Part shown: positions 1-6,574 of the stretch, piece after piece
How the letters are laid out: every line of letters starts with the position of its first letter
Numbering within the stretch: the first letter of the stretch is position 1
Assembly: GCA_016934645.1 (NCBI GenBank)
Contig: JAFGSL010000625.1
Location: 1 to 16,316, forward strand
Direction of reading: 5' to 3'
Source: Anaerolineae bacterium
Lineage (GTDB): Bacteria > Chloroflexota > Anaerolineae > B4-G1 > SLSP01
DNA: 16,316 bases
Notes under the pieces: generated by a model
Databases searched by the model: none
Seen by the model: only the letters and a program-made list of their open reading frames with translations
Told to the model about the DNA's origin: nothing
Translations under genes and position numbers: made by a program

Positions 1-1247
1 TGCCAGTTCACGCCATCGAAGCGCGCCACACCGCCACCTGCGGAATGAAAATCGTTATTGCCAAACCCAAACCACACTGCATCGGTTGTCGTTGCAACCG
101 TGGTGATTTCGCTCAATGTGGGTCCGCGACGCAGGATACGCCAGCGTCCATCCTGGTACACGCCAATGCCCCGATCCGTGCCCACCGCGATGACGCCGGT
201 GGGAGAAATGACCAAAGCATTCAATGTGTTATCAGGCAAACCGTCTGCTGCCGTTATGGAGCGCCAGTTGTCACCCTCCGCGTAGGTCAGGCCCACGCCA
301 CTGGCGTGTATGCCACCGCAGGTCGCCAGCCACGGCGCACCGCTGGCGGTAAAGGCCATATCGCACACCCATTGACCACCGGTTTCGTAGGCCACCTGCC
401 ACGCGTCGCCATCGAAGCGGTAGACGTTGTCGTAGCCGATGTGCAACCAGGGCATCCCATCCGGCGCGATGGCGAGGACGCGCGCGTTAGGATACGCGAA
501 ACCGGCCTCGGTACTGTAGGTGGTCCACGTATCACGTTGCAGATCGTAGCGCACCACGCCGCCGCCGTGGGTGCTGGCCCAAACGACGCCCTGGGCAGCG
601 ACACTCACCGACCAGACAAGGTCATCCGGCAAACCGTCATCGCGCGTATAGACGGTCCAGGTCGCGCCATCAAAATGCGCCAGCCCACCCTCAGTCCCCG
701 CCCAAATCGTGCGATCCGGCGCTACAGCGAGCGCATACACCATATCCGCCGGAAGACCATCGGCGCGTGTGTACGTTGCCCACGCTGTACCATCGAAGTA
801 GCTCACGCCGCCCGCCGAAGCAGCCCACACCTCGCCGTTATCCGTCACGACCACGCGACTCACGTACTCCGACGGCAAACCACTGGCAAGGCCGTAGCGT
901 GTAGGCTTGTTCGTCGCCAGATCCCAACGCACCACACCGCTAGTGGTCGCCGCCCACAATGCGCCATCGGGGGCGAAAGCTAAACCGCGCACACCATTGA
1001 GACTCGGATAAGTCTCCCAACGCGCAGGATCATCTGGCCACGCAGTCGGCGTAGGTATGGGTGATGGAACAACACCTGTGGGCGCGGGAGGGCCCGGCGG
1101 TAAAGACCACGTTGGCGTCGCAGCCGGTGTGGTTGTAAGAGGCCTTCCGGTGCAGGCCAGCAAGGAGCAGAGCAAAGCCACAACAGCGAAAAAGCACGCT
1201 GACTTATTCCGGTTTCCGCACCTCGATAAAGAATTTTTTAGCAGCAA
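1..1247 (-). CDS. Two-component-propeller (Reg_prop) lipoprotein, 3' end cut by window
   Basis: The minus frame is open from the left edge to about 1247, giving some 415 visible residues. A hydrophobic segment ends in a lipobox-like LLAC with the cysteine at 1152-1154, followed by a Thr/Pro-rich linker. This suggests an exported lipoprotein. The rest is a chain of about 40-residue repeats of the form 'GLP(x)D..V..V.V...G.VWA.T.GG...(Y/F)D', for example GLPADMV, GLPDDLV and GLPDNTL. This is the blade signature of the two-component regulator propeller (PF07494), a beta-propeller that usually forms extracytoplasmic sensor domains. No kinase or effector domain is visible, but the C-terminus is missing. 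The start is uncertain: TTG at 1247 gives a basic n-region and Cys32 but overlaps the methyltransferase by 44 bp, while GTG at 1181 leaves only a very short signal. It is probably co-transcribed with the two genes upstream. Confidence 0.8.
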   Translation of the reverse strand, partial: MLLKNSLSRCGNRNKSACFFAVVALLCSLLACTGRPLTTTPAATPTWSLPPGPPAPTGVVPSPIPTPTAWPDDPARWETYPSLNGVRGLAFAPDGALWAATTSGVVRWDLATNKPTRYGLASGLPSEYVSRVVVTDNGEVWAASAGGVSYFDGTAWATYTRADGLPADMVYALAVAPDRTIWAGTEGGLAHFDGATWTVYTRDDGLPDDLVWSVSVAAQGVVWASTHGGGVVRYDLQRDTWTTYSTEAGFAYPNARVLAIAPDGMPWLHIGYDNVYRFDGDAWQVAYETGGQWVCDMAFTASGAPWLATCGGIHASGVGLTYAEGDNWRSITAADGLPDNTLNALVISPTGVIAVGTDRGIGVYQDGRWRILRRGPTLSEITTVATTTDAVWFGFGNNDFHSAGGGVARFDGVNW

Positions 1248-1959
1248 ACCCCAGTTCCCCTTCCTTTTCCAATTTATCCTGAAGCAACAACAAGCCATCC
1301 AGATGCGTCGCTATAGAAAAACCGGGAACGAGCCACGGCACGGCTTTCAAGTAGTAGACAATCGCGCCAACGTCCGTGAAGGTAAACGCGCCAGACCAAT
1401 CTTCAGCGGTGATGATCTCCAAACCAGCCTCTTGTACCCACGCGACGCTGTTAGCGAGTGTGGCATCGGGCCATTGCGGATGCGCGCCAAAGACTGTCAT
1501 CAGATCGTGAGCCCACCAGCCATCGATCTGCTGCGTCAGGAATGTCCCACCGGGCGTCAGAATTCGCGCCACTTCCGCCGCGTTGAATCCCGAATGGCGA
1601 TTGAGCACGACGTCAAACTCCGCATCGTCGAAGGGCAAGGCAGCGTGGCGGGTCAGTTCTACGTCTTCCACACGCACGCCCAAAGGCGCAAGCCGCTCCC
1701 GAGCCAGGCGCACATTGGGTGGGTAATCTTCGGTCACGACGACCTTCGCGGGCCAGTGTTCGCGCAGCTTGAGCAGGCGTTCGCCGCCGCCTGTGCCCAT
1801 GTCTAGCACAGACGCGGCGCTCTGCAAAAGCTCCGCCGCACGTGCCATGTAGGACCAAGGCGGTTGCTCCTCCACCATCCGGCCTTCCAAGTACGAAAAA
1901 TCCCAACCGGTGAAAGGCGCTTGTTCCTCCTGTTTCCACAGCGTAATGGAATCGTCCAT
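1204..1959 (-). CDS. Class I SAM-dependent methyltransferase
   Basis: A 251-residue protein with a Rossmann-type methyltransferase core. Glycine-rich motif I is VLDMGTGGGE at residues 51-60. An acidic residue ending strand 2 follows in VVVTED. An aspartate-rich PFDDAEFDVVL segment (motif IV) and an LTPGGTFL segment typical of the UbiE/YcgJ-like superfamily come next. The substrate cannot be told from sequence. An upstream in-frame ATG at 2016 would add 19 residues that lie inside the glycosyltransferase. I chose ATG 1959 because it follows GAGGTGA and lies 2 bp after the glycosyltransferase stop. That spacing implies translational coupling. The neighbouring GT suggests, by inference only, modification of a sugar, lipid or surface metabolite. 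Confidence 0.85.
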   Translation of the reverse strand: MDDSITLWKQEEQAPFTGWDFSYLEGRMVEEQPPWSYMARAAELLQSAASVLDMGTGGGERLLKLREHWPAKVVVTEDYPPNVRLARERLAPLGVRVEDVELTRHAALPFDDAEFDVVLNRHSGFNAAEVARILTPGGTFLTQQIDGWWAHDLMTVFGAHPQWPDATLANSVAWVQEAGLEIITAEDWSGAFTFTDVGAIVYYLKAVPWLVPGFSIATHLDGLLLLQDKLEKEGELGFAAKKFFIEVRKPE

Positions 1960-1961
1960 GA

Positions 1962-3125
1962 TCACCTCAGAACATCTTGATAAGCCCCATATGTTTCCCG
2001 GGCCGCTGTAGACCATGAGAAATGCGCAGCTTGACGCAGCGCACGCTCTCGCAGTTCGGCATGGAAAGCATCATCGGTCAACAAGCGAATAAGCGCATCT
2101 GCCATCCCATCCACATCAGCGGGATCCACGAGGACACCCGCATCGCCTACCACCTCCGGCAAGCTGGAAGCATTACTGCCCACGACCGGTGTTCCGCACG
2201 CCAGCGCCTCCAGCGGCGGCAAACCAAAGCCCTCATAAATGGAGGGGAAGATAAACGCCCGCGATCCGCGATAGAGCGCAGGTTTGGCGGTTTCGGAGAC
2301 AGAATCCACAAAATGGACGCGCCCTTCGGGGACACCGGCTTCCCGCGCCAGACGGCGTGGATCCGGGGCAAAATCTGAATCCACCACCGGGAGTTTCCCT
2401 GCGACAACAAGACGCGCGTCCGGCACAGCCTGAGCCACCCGCGCGAACGCCGCACACACCGCACGCACGTTCTTCCGCACGTCGAACCCGCCTAGATACA
2501 AAACATATCCCGGTTGCATGCCCACCTCTTCGAGAACTTCTGCATCAGACCTGTCAGGTTGTGCGAACTCCGTTCGCCTAAAACCTGACAGGTCTGAATA
2601 CGCCTCATCTACTGCCAGGTAAATTGTCCGCACGCGAGCTGGTGCGACGCGCAGATGCGCGATGATGTCGCGGCGCGAGGCCTCCGAATCAGTGAGAAGC
2701 AGCGTTGTATGTGGCGAGGTCGTGCGTACAAAGGCCGTGTACAGGCATACCAGTGGCCCGCCGCGATAGGGTCTCAGCAACAGGGGAATAAGATCGTGTA
2801 CGGTCACCACGGTAGAGATCGCGGCGCGCAGTGGTGGCGCCCAGTAGGGCACGTGGAGCAGATCCGCGCCACACCGGCAGGCTGCCCTGGGCAGCGTCAT
2901 CTGCTCCCACCACAGCTTACCGAGATTCGTGCGTTGCCCAGGCACAACCCTGAATTCGATATTCGATGCAAAGACGGTGGTCTCAGACACGGATACCGAG
3001 GGCAAAAGCACAACAAATTGCGCTGTTGGCGCAGTCTCAGCGAGCGCTGCCACCAGAGCACGCACATATTGCCCGCTCCCTGTTTCCGGGTAATCCCAAA
3101 ACCACCCGCTCAAAGCGACGCGCAT
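1962..3125 (-). CDS. GT4-family (GT-B) glycosyltransferase
   Basis: A 387-residue retaining glycosyltransferase of the GT4 type that transfers a sugar from a nucleotide-sugar donor. Visible landmarks are an N-terminal acceptor domain starting MRVALSG with a glycine-rich loop (GSGQYVRAL), the VTVHDLIPLL strand, the domain-junction strand YVLYLGGFDVRKN that opens the donor-binding domain, and the EGFGLPPLE motif. In that motif E298 and E306 form the E-x7-E pair that contacts the donor nucleotide sugar. Length is normal for the family. ATG 3125 is preceded by GGTGAG at good spacing. Residues about 177-194, in the linker between the two domains, are encoded by a palindromic repeat element (2545-2597) and are therefore probably not ancestral. 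The gene heads the GT-methyltransferase-lipoprotein group. Acceptor and product are unknown. Confidence 0.9.
   Translation of the reverse strand: MRVALSGWFWDYPETGSGQYVRALVAALAETAPTAQFVVLLPSVSVSETTVFASNIEFRVVPGQRTNLGKLWWEQMTLPRAACRCGADLLHVPYWAPPLRAAISTVVTVHDLIPLLLRPYRGGPLVCLYTAFVRTTSPHTTLLLTDSEASRRDIIAHLRVAPARVRTIYLAVDEAYSDLSGFRRTEFAQPDRSDAEVLEEVGMQPGYVLYLGGFDVRKNVRAVCAAFARVAQAVPDARLVVAGKLPVVDSDFAPDPRRLAREAGVPEGRVHFVDSVSETAKPALYRGSRAFIFPSIYEGFGLPPLEALACGTPVVGSNASSLPEVVGDAGVLVDPADVDGMADALIRLLTDDAFHAELRERALRQAAHFSWSTAARETYGAYQDVLR
2545..2597. repeat. 53-bp palindromic element inside the glycosyltransferase gene
   Basis: Two perfectly complementary 16-base arms, TCAGACCTGTCAGGTT (2545-2560) and its reverse complement (2582-2597), enclose a second small hairpin, GCGAAC-TCC-GTTCGC (2563-2577). 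The whole unit is read in frame through the linker of the GT4 enzyme. The nested double-stem layout looks like a dispersed REP/MITE-type repeat rather than coding sequence. Copy number elsewhere in the genome cannot be judged from this window. Confidence 0.85.
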
Positions 3126-3146
3126 AGGCTCACCAATTTATTGGTA

Positions 3147-3224
3147 ATCAGGGATTGGGGAATAGTGATTAGGGATTTGGTGCGTATCAAACGCCCCAAA
3201 TCCCTAATCCCTCGTCCCCAATCA
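3147..3224. repeat. Intergenic long hairpin made of heptamer words
   Basis: Arms 3153-3184 and 3192-3223 are complementary at 28 of 32 positions around a 7-base loop. Each arm is a degenerate 7-base tandem array, with GGGATTG/GGGAATA/GTGATTA/GGGATTT on the left and the inverse on the right. A shorter perfect palindrome (ACCAAT-TT-ATTGGT, 3132-3145) lies just beside it. The hairpin fills most of the 109-bp gap between the cold-shock-domain gene and the glycosyltransferase gene, so in minus-strand RNA it would form a strong stem that could attenuate read-through or stabilise the upstream message. It has no U-tract, so I do not call it a terminator. Confidence 0.8.
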
Positions 3225-3234
3225 CCAGTATGAC

Positions 3235-3594
3235 TCACTCGCGCAGATGAACGTTGACGGCCTGCGGGCCGCGATCTGTCGAAATCACCTCGTACCATAC
3301 CGGAGCATTTTCCTGCATAATCTTCCCCACATCACCTTCAATGCCACTATTATGGAAGAAGATATCGCTGCCATCTCTTTGCGTGATAAAACCGAAGTGC
3401 TTGTCCTCGCGAAACCACTTCACGACGCCAGCCCGCAATCCCGGACCAAGCGTCTCCTGCGCTCGACAGTCCGGGCACTGCTGAGGTGTCACCGGCTCAA
3501 AGCCCAATTCCACTTGCTGGCGCTGTTCCTCAACGCGATAGATAAACGTCTTACCACACGTTGTACATGTCAATAGTTCGTCACGATAGGTCAT
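3235..3594 (-). CDS. Zinc ribbon + cold-shock domain protein
   Basis: A 119-residue two-domain protein. Residues 1-45 form a zinc ribbon of the zf-trcl type: C10-x2-C13 and C40-x2-C43, with the family-typical 'CGKTFIY...EQ...GFEPVTPQQCPDCR' layout. Residues 55-118 form a cold-shock domain starting AGVVKWF, with RNP1-like KHFGFI (65-70, usual form KGFGFI) and RNP2-like DIFFH (77-81). It is thus a predicted cytoplasmic single-stranded RNA/DNA-binding protein, perhaps an RNA chaperone. ATG 3594 is preceded by AGGAGA (3601-3606) at ideal spacing. The mRNA leader carries a hairpin ending right before this Shine-Dalgarno site. gyrA lies 106 bp upstream on the same strand. Whether the ribbon binds nucleic acid or protein is unknown. 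Confidence 0.9.
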   Translation of the reverse strand: MTYRDELLTCTTCGKTFIYRVEEQRQQVELGFEPVTPQQCPDCRAQETLGPGLRAGVVKWFREDKHFGFITQRDGSDIFFHNSGIEGDVGKIMQENAPVWYEVISTDRGPQAVNVHLRE

Positions 3595-3600
3595 TAGTTT

Positions 3601-3681
3601 TCTCCTAATCCGGGTAAACCGGAACTACGTAGACTTCCGCTACCCGTTTTCTTGCCCGCTACCCAAGGATTTCTGGGGTAG
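3601..3681 (-). promoter_or_regulatory. Structured 5' leader of the cold-shock-domain gene, with RBS
   Basis: Read on the minus strand, the gyrA-CSD gap first gives a stem CTACCC/GGGTAG (3676-3681 with 3659-3664). A second, longer hairpin follows: CGGGTA pairs with TACCCG (3641-3646 with 3611-3616), and CGGAA pairs with TTCCG inside it (3635-3639 with 3620-3624). The second hairpin ends 4 bases before the AGGAGA Shine-Dalgarno site (3601-3606). The word GGGTAG occurs twice, so CTACCC could pair with either copy and two mutually exclusive folds are possible. No U-run follows, so it is not a terminator. A regulatory role is inferred only. Confidence 0.45.
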
Positions 3682-3700
3682 ACCCTGATTCAGCCAGGCA

Positions 3701-6166
3701 TTAATTTGTCGTCACCTCAATGCGTTCGACTTGAAAAACAACATCGACAACCACGTCTTTGTCCTGCAACGCGATGATCGACTCACCGCGCGTCGCACGG
3801 CCTTGCTCCGGCACAGAACGCCCCGTCACAGTCTTCGATGCACCGCGCCGCGTCACCGGCATCAGACGGCTCGTACTGGTCATCATACCCACACTTGCTA
3901 CGCGCTCTTTCGCCATGAGTTTAGCGATCTGCACGCCTTTGCCACCACGTTTCTGGCTCGGGAAATCATCTACAGGCGTGCGCTTCGCAAATCCCTGATC
4001 GGTAATGGTGAGGAATGTGCCGCGCGATTGCACAACAGCCACGCCCACTGCGTTGTCGCCCTTCTCAAGACGCACACCGCTCATTCCACCGGCCTTTGCT
4101 CCGGTGGGACGTACATCACTCACCGCAAACCGGATGCCCAACCCGTTTGCAGTCCCCACAATCACCTCGTCCTCCTCCAAGACCCAAGCCACGCCTACCA
4201 GTGCGTCGCCTTTATCCACGCGGATGACCTGCGTGAGTTCGCGCCCCACCCCAGGCAACTCTTCAGGCGCAAGACGCTTCACCTGGCCTGTAGCCGTGGC
4301 AAGGAAAACTGTACATCCGGCTGCGCCGGATTCGGCGTCCGATGCGATCTTCGGCACAGCCATCGCCGCCACGAGGTGATGTCCGTTACTCACCCGCAAC
4401 AACGTGGACCAAGATGTACCTTCTCCGTCCCAGGCCGTTCCCTCCGGCAGTTGATGCACCGGCACAGCGATGGCATCGCCACCCGATGTGAAGAGATAGA
4501 GCACGTCGCGCGTCGAAGCGGCAATCAGCGCCAGTGGAGCCTCCGCCGGACGCGCAGGAGCACGCGGCGGGGTTTTGCCGTCATCGGGAATGCGCCCGAT
4601 GCGTCCCTCACGACTCACCGTCACCCACACCGGCTGATCGGGGGTTAAAGCACCCGCCTCCACCTTCGCGCCTCTGACTTCCAAAATGTGCGTGCGGCGC
4701 GCGTCGGCGTAGCCCGACCGCATATCCAGCAGCTCGGCGCGAATCACCGCGCGTTGCTTCGCCGGTGACTTCAACAACGCTTCCAATTCCTTGATCGTCG
4801 CCAGCAGTTCGCGGTACTCATCCTGGAGTTTTTTGCGCTCCAACGCTGCCAAACGGCGTAACTGCATATCCAGGATAGCCTGCGCCTGTATTTCCGTGAG
4901 CTTGAAGTTCTTCCTGAGATTTTGCCGCGCAGTATCGACGGTGCGCGAACGACGGATCGTGTCGATGACGGCATCCAGGTTGTCCAGCGCGATCAGCAAT
5001 CCTTCGAGGATATGCGCGCGGCGACGGGCGTGCTCCAACTCGAAGCGTGCTCGTCGTTGCAAAACATCCAGCCGGTGATCGATAAACAGGGTCAGTGCGC
5101 GCTTAAGCGACAAGCGGCGCGGCTCCCCATCCACCAGCGCCAGCAGGATGATGCTGTAGCGCGTCTCCAACGTCGTGCGCCGGTAAAGGTCATTCAACAC
5201 CTTGTCCGCGTTGGCACCCTGACTCAACTCGATGACGATGCGCATCCCATGCCGGTCCGATTCGTCGCGCAGATCGGAGATGCCTTCCAGGTTCCCGGCA
5301 CGCACATTCTCGGCGATACTCTCGATCAACGAGGTCTTGTTCACCTGATAGGGGATTTCAGTAATCACAAGGCGCTGCCGTCCACGTGCACCTTCCTCCA
5401 TGTGAGCGCGGGCACGGATCGTGATACGCCCCCGTCCTGTCGCGTAGGACTTGAGCAGCATATCCTCGCCTTCCGCCGTATCTTTCCGGTAGACCAAGCC
5501 GCCCGTGGGGAAATCCGGTCCTTGAATGAACTTCATCAGGTCGGCGACATCTACATCGTCGATCTTCTGCCAGTTGTCAAGCAGATACACGAGCGCGTCC
5601 ACGACCTCGCTTAAGTTGTGCGGCGGGATGTTGGTGGACATACCCACCGCAATCCCCGACGCGCCATTCACCAGCAGATTCGGTATCCGCGAAGGTAGTA
5701 CGGACGGTTCCTTAAGCGTGCCATCAAAGTTATCGACCCAGTCGACCGTATCCTTGTCGATATCCATCAGGATTTCCGTCGCCAGGGGCATAAGCCGGGC
5801 TTCGGTATAGCGCATCGCTGCCGGAGTGTCGCCGTCGATGGAGCCAAAGTTCCCCTGCCCATCCACCAGTGGGTAGCGCATCGAGAAATCCTGCGCCATA
5901 CGAGCCATCGCATCGTACACTGCGGAGTCGCCGTGCGGATGGTATTTGCCCAACACTTCACCGACGATACGGGCCGATTTTTTGTACGCCGAATCTGGCC
6001 TCAGTCCCATATCGTGCATCGCATACAAAATGCGGCGCTGGACCGGCTTGAGGCCATCGCGAGCGTCCGGCAGCGCACGCGCGACGATCACGCTCATCGC
6101 ATAATCGAGGTAGGCGCGCTGTACCTCAACATTGATATCTGTCCGTCTAACCACACCAATTTCCAT
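3701..6166 (-). CDS. gyrA: DNA gyrase subunit A
   Basis: An 821-residue type IIA topoisomerase subunit that cuts and rejoins DNA during ATP-driven negative supercoiling, with GyrB as partner. The N-terminal winged-helix/tower region is highly typical: [26 protein letters not shown], and the catalytic tyrosine Y120 in [10 protein letters not shown] (E. coli Y122). The quinolone-determining positions carry S81 and D85, the wild-type susceptible residues. The C-terminal beta-pinwheel holds a GyrA-box QKRGGKG at 738-744, against the usual QRRGGKG. This identifies gyrase rather than ParC and implies DNA-wrapping ability. ATG 6166 follows GGAGG (6174-6178). No gyrB is adjacent. Several long antisense ORFs here are shadows. 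Confidence 0.97.
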   Translation of the reverse strand: MEIGVVRRTDINVEVQRAYLDYAMSVIVARALPDARDGLKPVQRRILYAMHDMGLRPDSAYKKSARIVGEVLGKYHPHGDSAVYDAMARMAQDFSMRYPLVDGQGNFGSIDGDTPAAMRYTEARLMPLATEILMDIDKDTVDWVDNFDGTLKEPSVLPSRIPNLLVNGASGIAVGMSTNIPPHNLSEVVDALVYLLDNWQKIDDVDVADLMKFIQGPDFPTGGLVYRKDTAEGEDMLLKSYATGRGRITIRARAHMEEGARGRQRLVITEIPYQVNKTSLIESIAENVRAGNLEGISDLRDESDRHGMRIVIELSQGANADKVLNDLYRRTTLETRYSIILLALVDGEPRRLSLKRALTLFIDHRLDVLQRRARFELEHARRRAHILEGLLIALDNLDAVIDTIRRSRTVDTARQNLRKNFKLTEIQAQAILDMQLRRLAALERKKLQDEYRELLATIKELEALLKSPAKQRAVIRAELLDMRSGYADARRTHILEVRGAKVEAGALTPDQPVWVTVSREGRIGRIPDDGKTPPRAPARPAEAPLALIAASTRDVLYLFTSGGDAIAVPVHQLPEGTAWDGEGTSWSTLLRVSNGHHLVAAMAVPKIASDAESGAAGCTVFLATATGQVKRLAPEELPGVGRELTQVIRVDKGDALVGVAWVLEEDEVIVGTANGLGIRFAVSDVRPTGAKAGGMSGVRLEKGDNAVGVAVVQSRGTFLTITDQGFAKRTPVDDFPSQKRGGKGVQIAKLMAKERVASVGMMTSTSRLMPVTRRGASKTVTGRSVPEQGRATRGESIIALQDKDVVVDVVFQVERIEVTTN

Positions 6167-6280
6167 ATAATTGCCTCCAGGGATCCATCATAGATCCTCG
6201 CACACAAAATAGCCGGACCATTCGAGGTTTGGGTGCTTTTACCCCGGCCTTTTGCTAGAGAATGTGGAATTCACCTTCTA

Positions 6281-6309
6281 ACTATAAAGGATGTGTGCGG
6301 TTTTAGCAA
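6281..6309 (-). promoter_or_regulatory. Promoter for gyrA
   Basis: On the minus strand, TTGCTA (6309-6304) lies 17 bp from TATAGT (6286-6281), a good sigma-70-type match with optimal spacing. The predicted start near 6274 gives a leader of about 107 nt ending in the GGAGG of gyrA. The leader includes a small GGATC/GATCC stem at 6181-6197. The -35 box begins only 7 bases from the MITE target duplication at 6317. Confidence 0.6.
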
Positions 6310-6316
6310 GTGAACG

Positions 6317-6441
6317 AGACTACAAGGGTGCGTTTCAGAATTAAGGCGATATGTAAGGTGCAACGCACTTGCGCACGGCAAAACGTCAAGTTACATGCGT
6401 GAAGTGCGTTGCACCTTAAGTGAAACACACCCAGACTACAA
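6317..6441. mobile_element. MITE-like element, 107 bp, with 9-bp target duplication
   Basis: The direct repeat AGACTACAA at 6317-6325 and 6433-6441 flanks an element (6326-6432) whose ends are inverted repeats: GGGTGCGTTTCA on the left and, in inverse orientation, GGGTGTGTTTCA on the right (11 of 12). Inside lie perfect subterminal inverted repeats of 17 bases, T-AAGGTGCAACGCACTT (6354-6370) and its complement (6402-6418). There is no ORF, so it must be moved in trans. A 9-bp duplication occurs in several DDE transposase families (IS4, IS256 and IS1, among others), and I cannot assign one. It sits between gyrA and the divergent gene. Apart from this element, the two promoters and the gyrA leader, the 6167-6574 gap shows only AT-rich sequence (about 6490-6545). 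Confidence 0.88.
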
Positions 6442-6539
6442 AAGTCTTATAAGGCAACCAGTTGAGCAAGTATCTGCGATGCGCATTCGGTCTATAGTGC
6501 TGAGACTTCTATAGTCTATAAATAAAGTATAGCTTCTTC

Positions 6540-6567
6540 TTGATTTTTCGCACGTTCCGGTTACACT
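6540..6567 (+). promoter_or_regulatory. Candidate promoter giving a leaderless mRNA
   Basis: TTGATT (6540-6545), a 16-bp spacer and TACACT (6562-6567) lie immediately upstream of the ATG at 6575. Initiation about 7 bases after the -10 box would fall on or next to the start codon. No Shine-Dalgarno sequence is present in the bases before this ATG, which agrees with a leaderless transcript. Other TATA-rich words at 6493-6530 could be competing -10 boxes. Confidence 0.4.
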
Positions 6568-6574
6568 TTGGCCA

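Noticed and set aside
45..983. Long plus-strand ORF of 312 codons
   Set aside because: Its product is Arg/His/Cys-rich with no recognisable motif. The opposite frame encodes clear propeller blades, so this is an antisense shadow.
1057..1806. Plus-strand ORF of 249 codons
   Set aside because: It runs antisense to the methyltransferase, whose SAM motif is unambiguous.
3153..3223. Telomere-like GGGATTA words
   Set aside because: The tract is internal to a bacterial chromosome segment, short, degenerate and inverted. It fits the heptamer family better.
3659..3681. CTACCC/GGGTAG stem after gyrA as a terminator
   Set aside because: The stem is only 6 bp with an 11-base loop, and no T-run follows on the minus strand.
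3731..4648. Plus-strand ORF of 305 codons
   Set aside because: It lies wholly antisense to the gyrA C-terminal domain, with composition typical of a shadow frame (His/Arg/Thr-rich).
6181..6197. GGATC/GATCC stem in the gyrA leader as an operator
   Set aside because: Five base pairs with a 7-base loop is within chance, and no matching regulator is seen.
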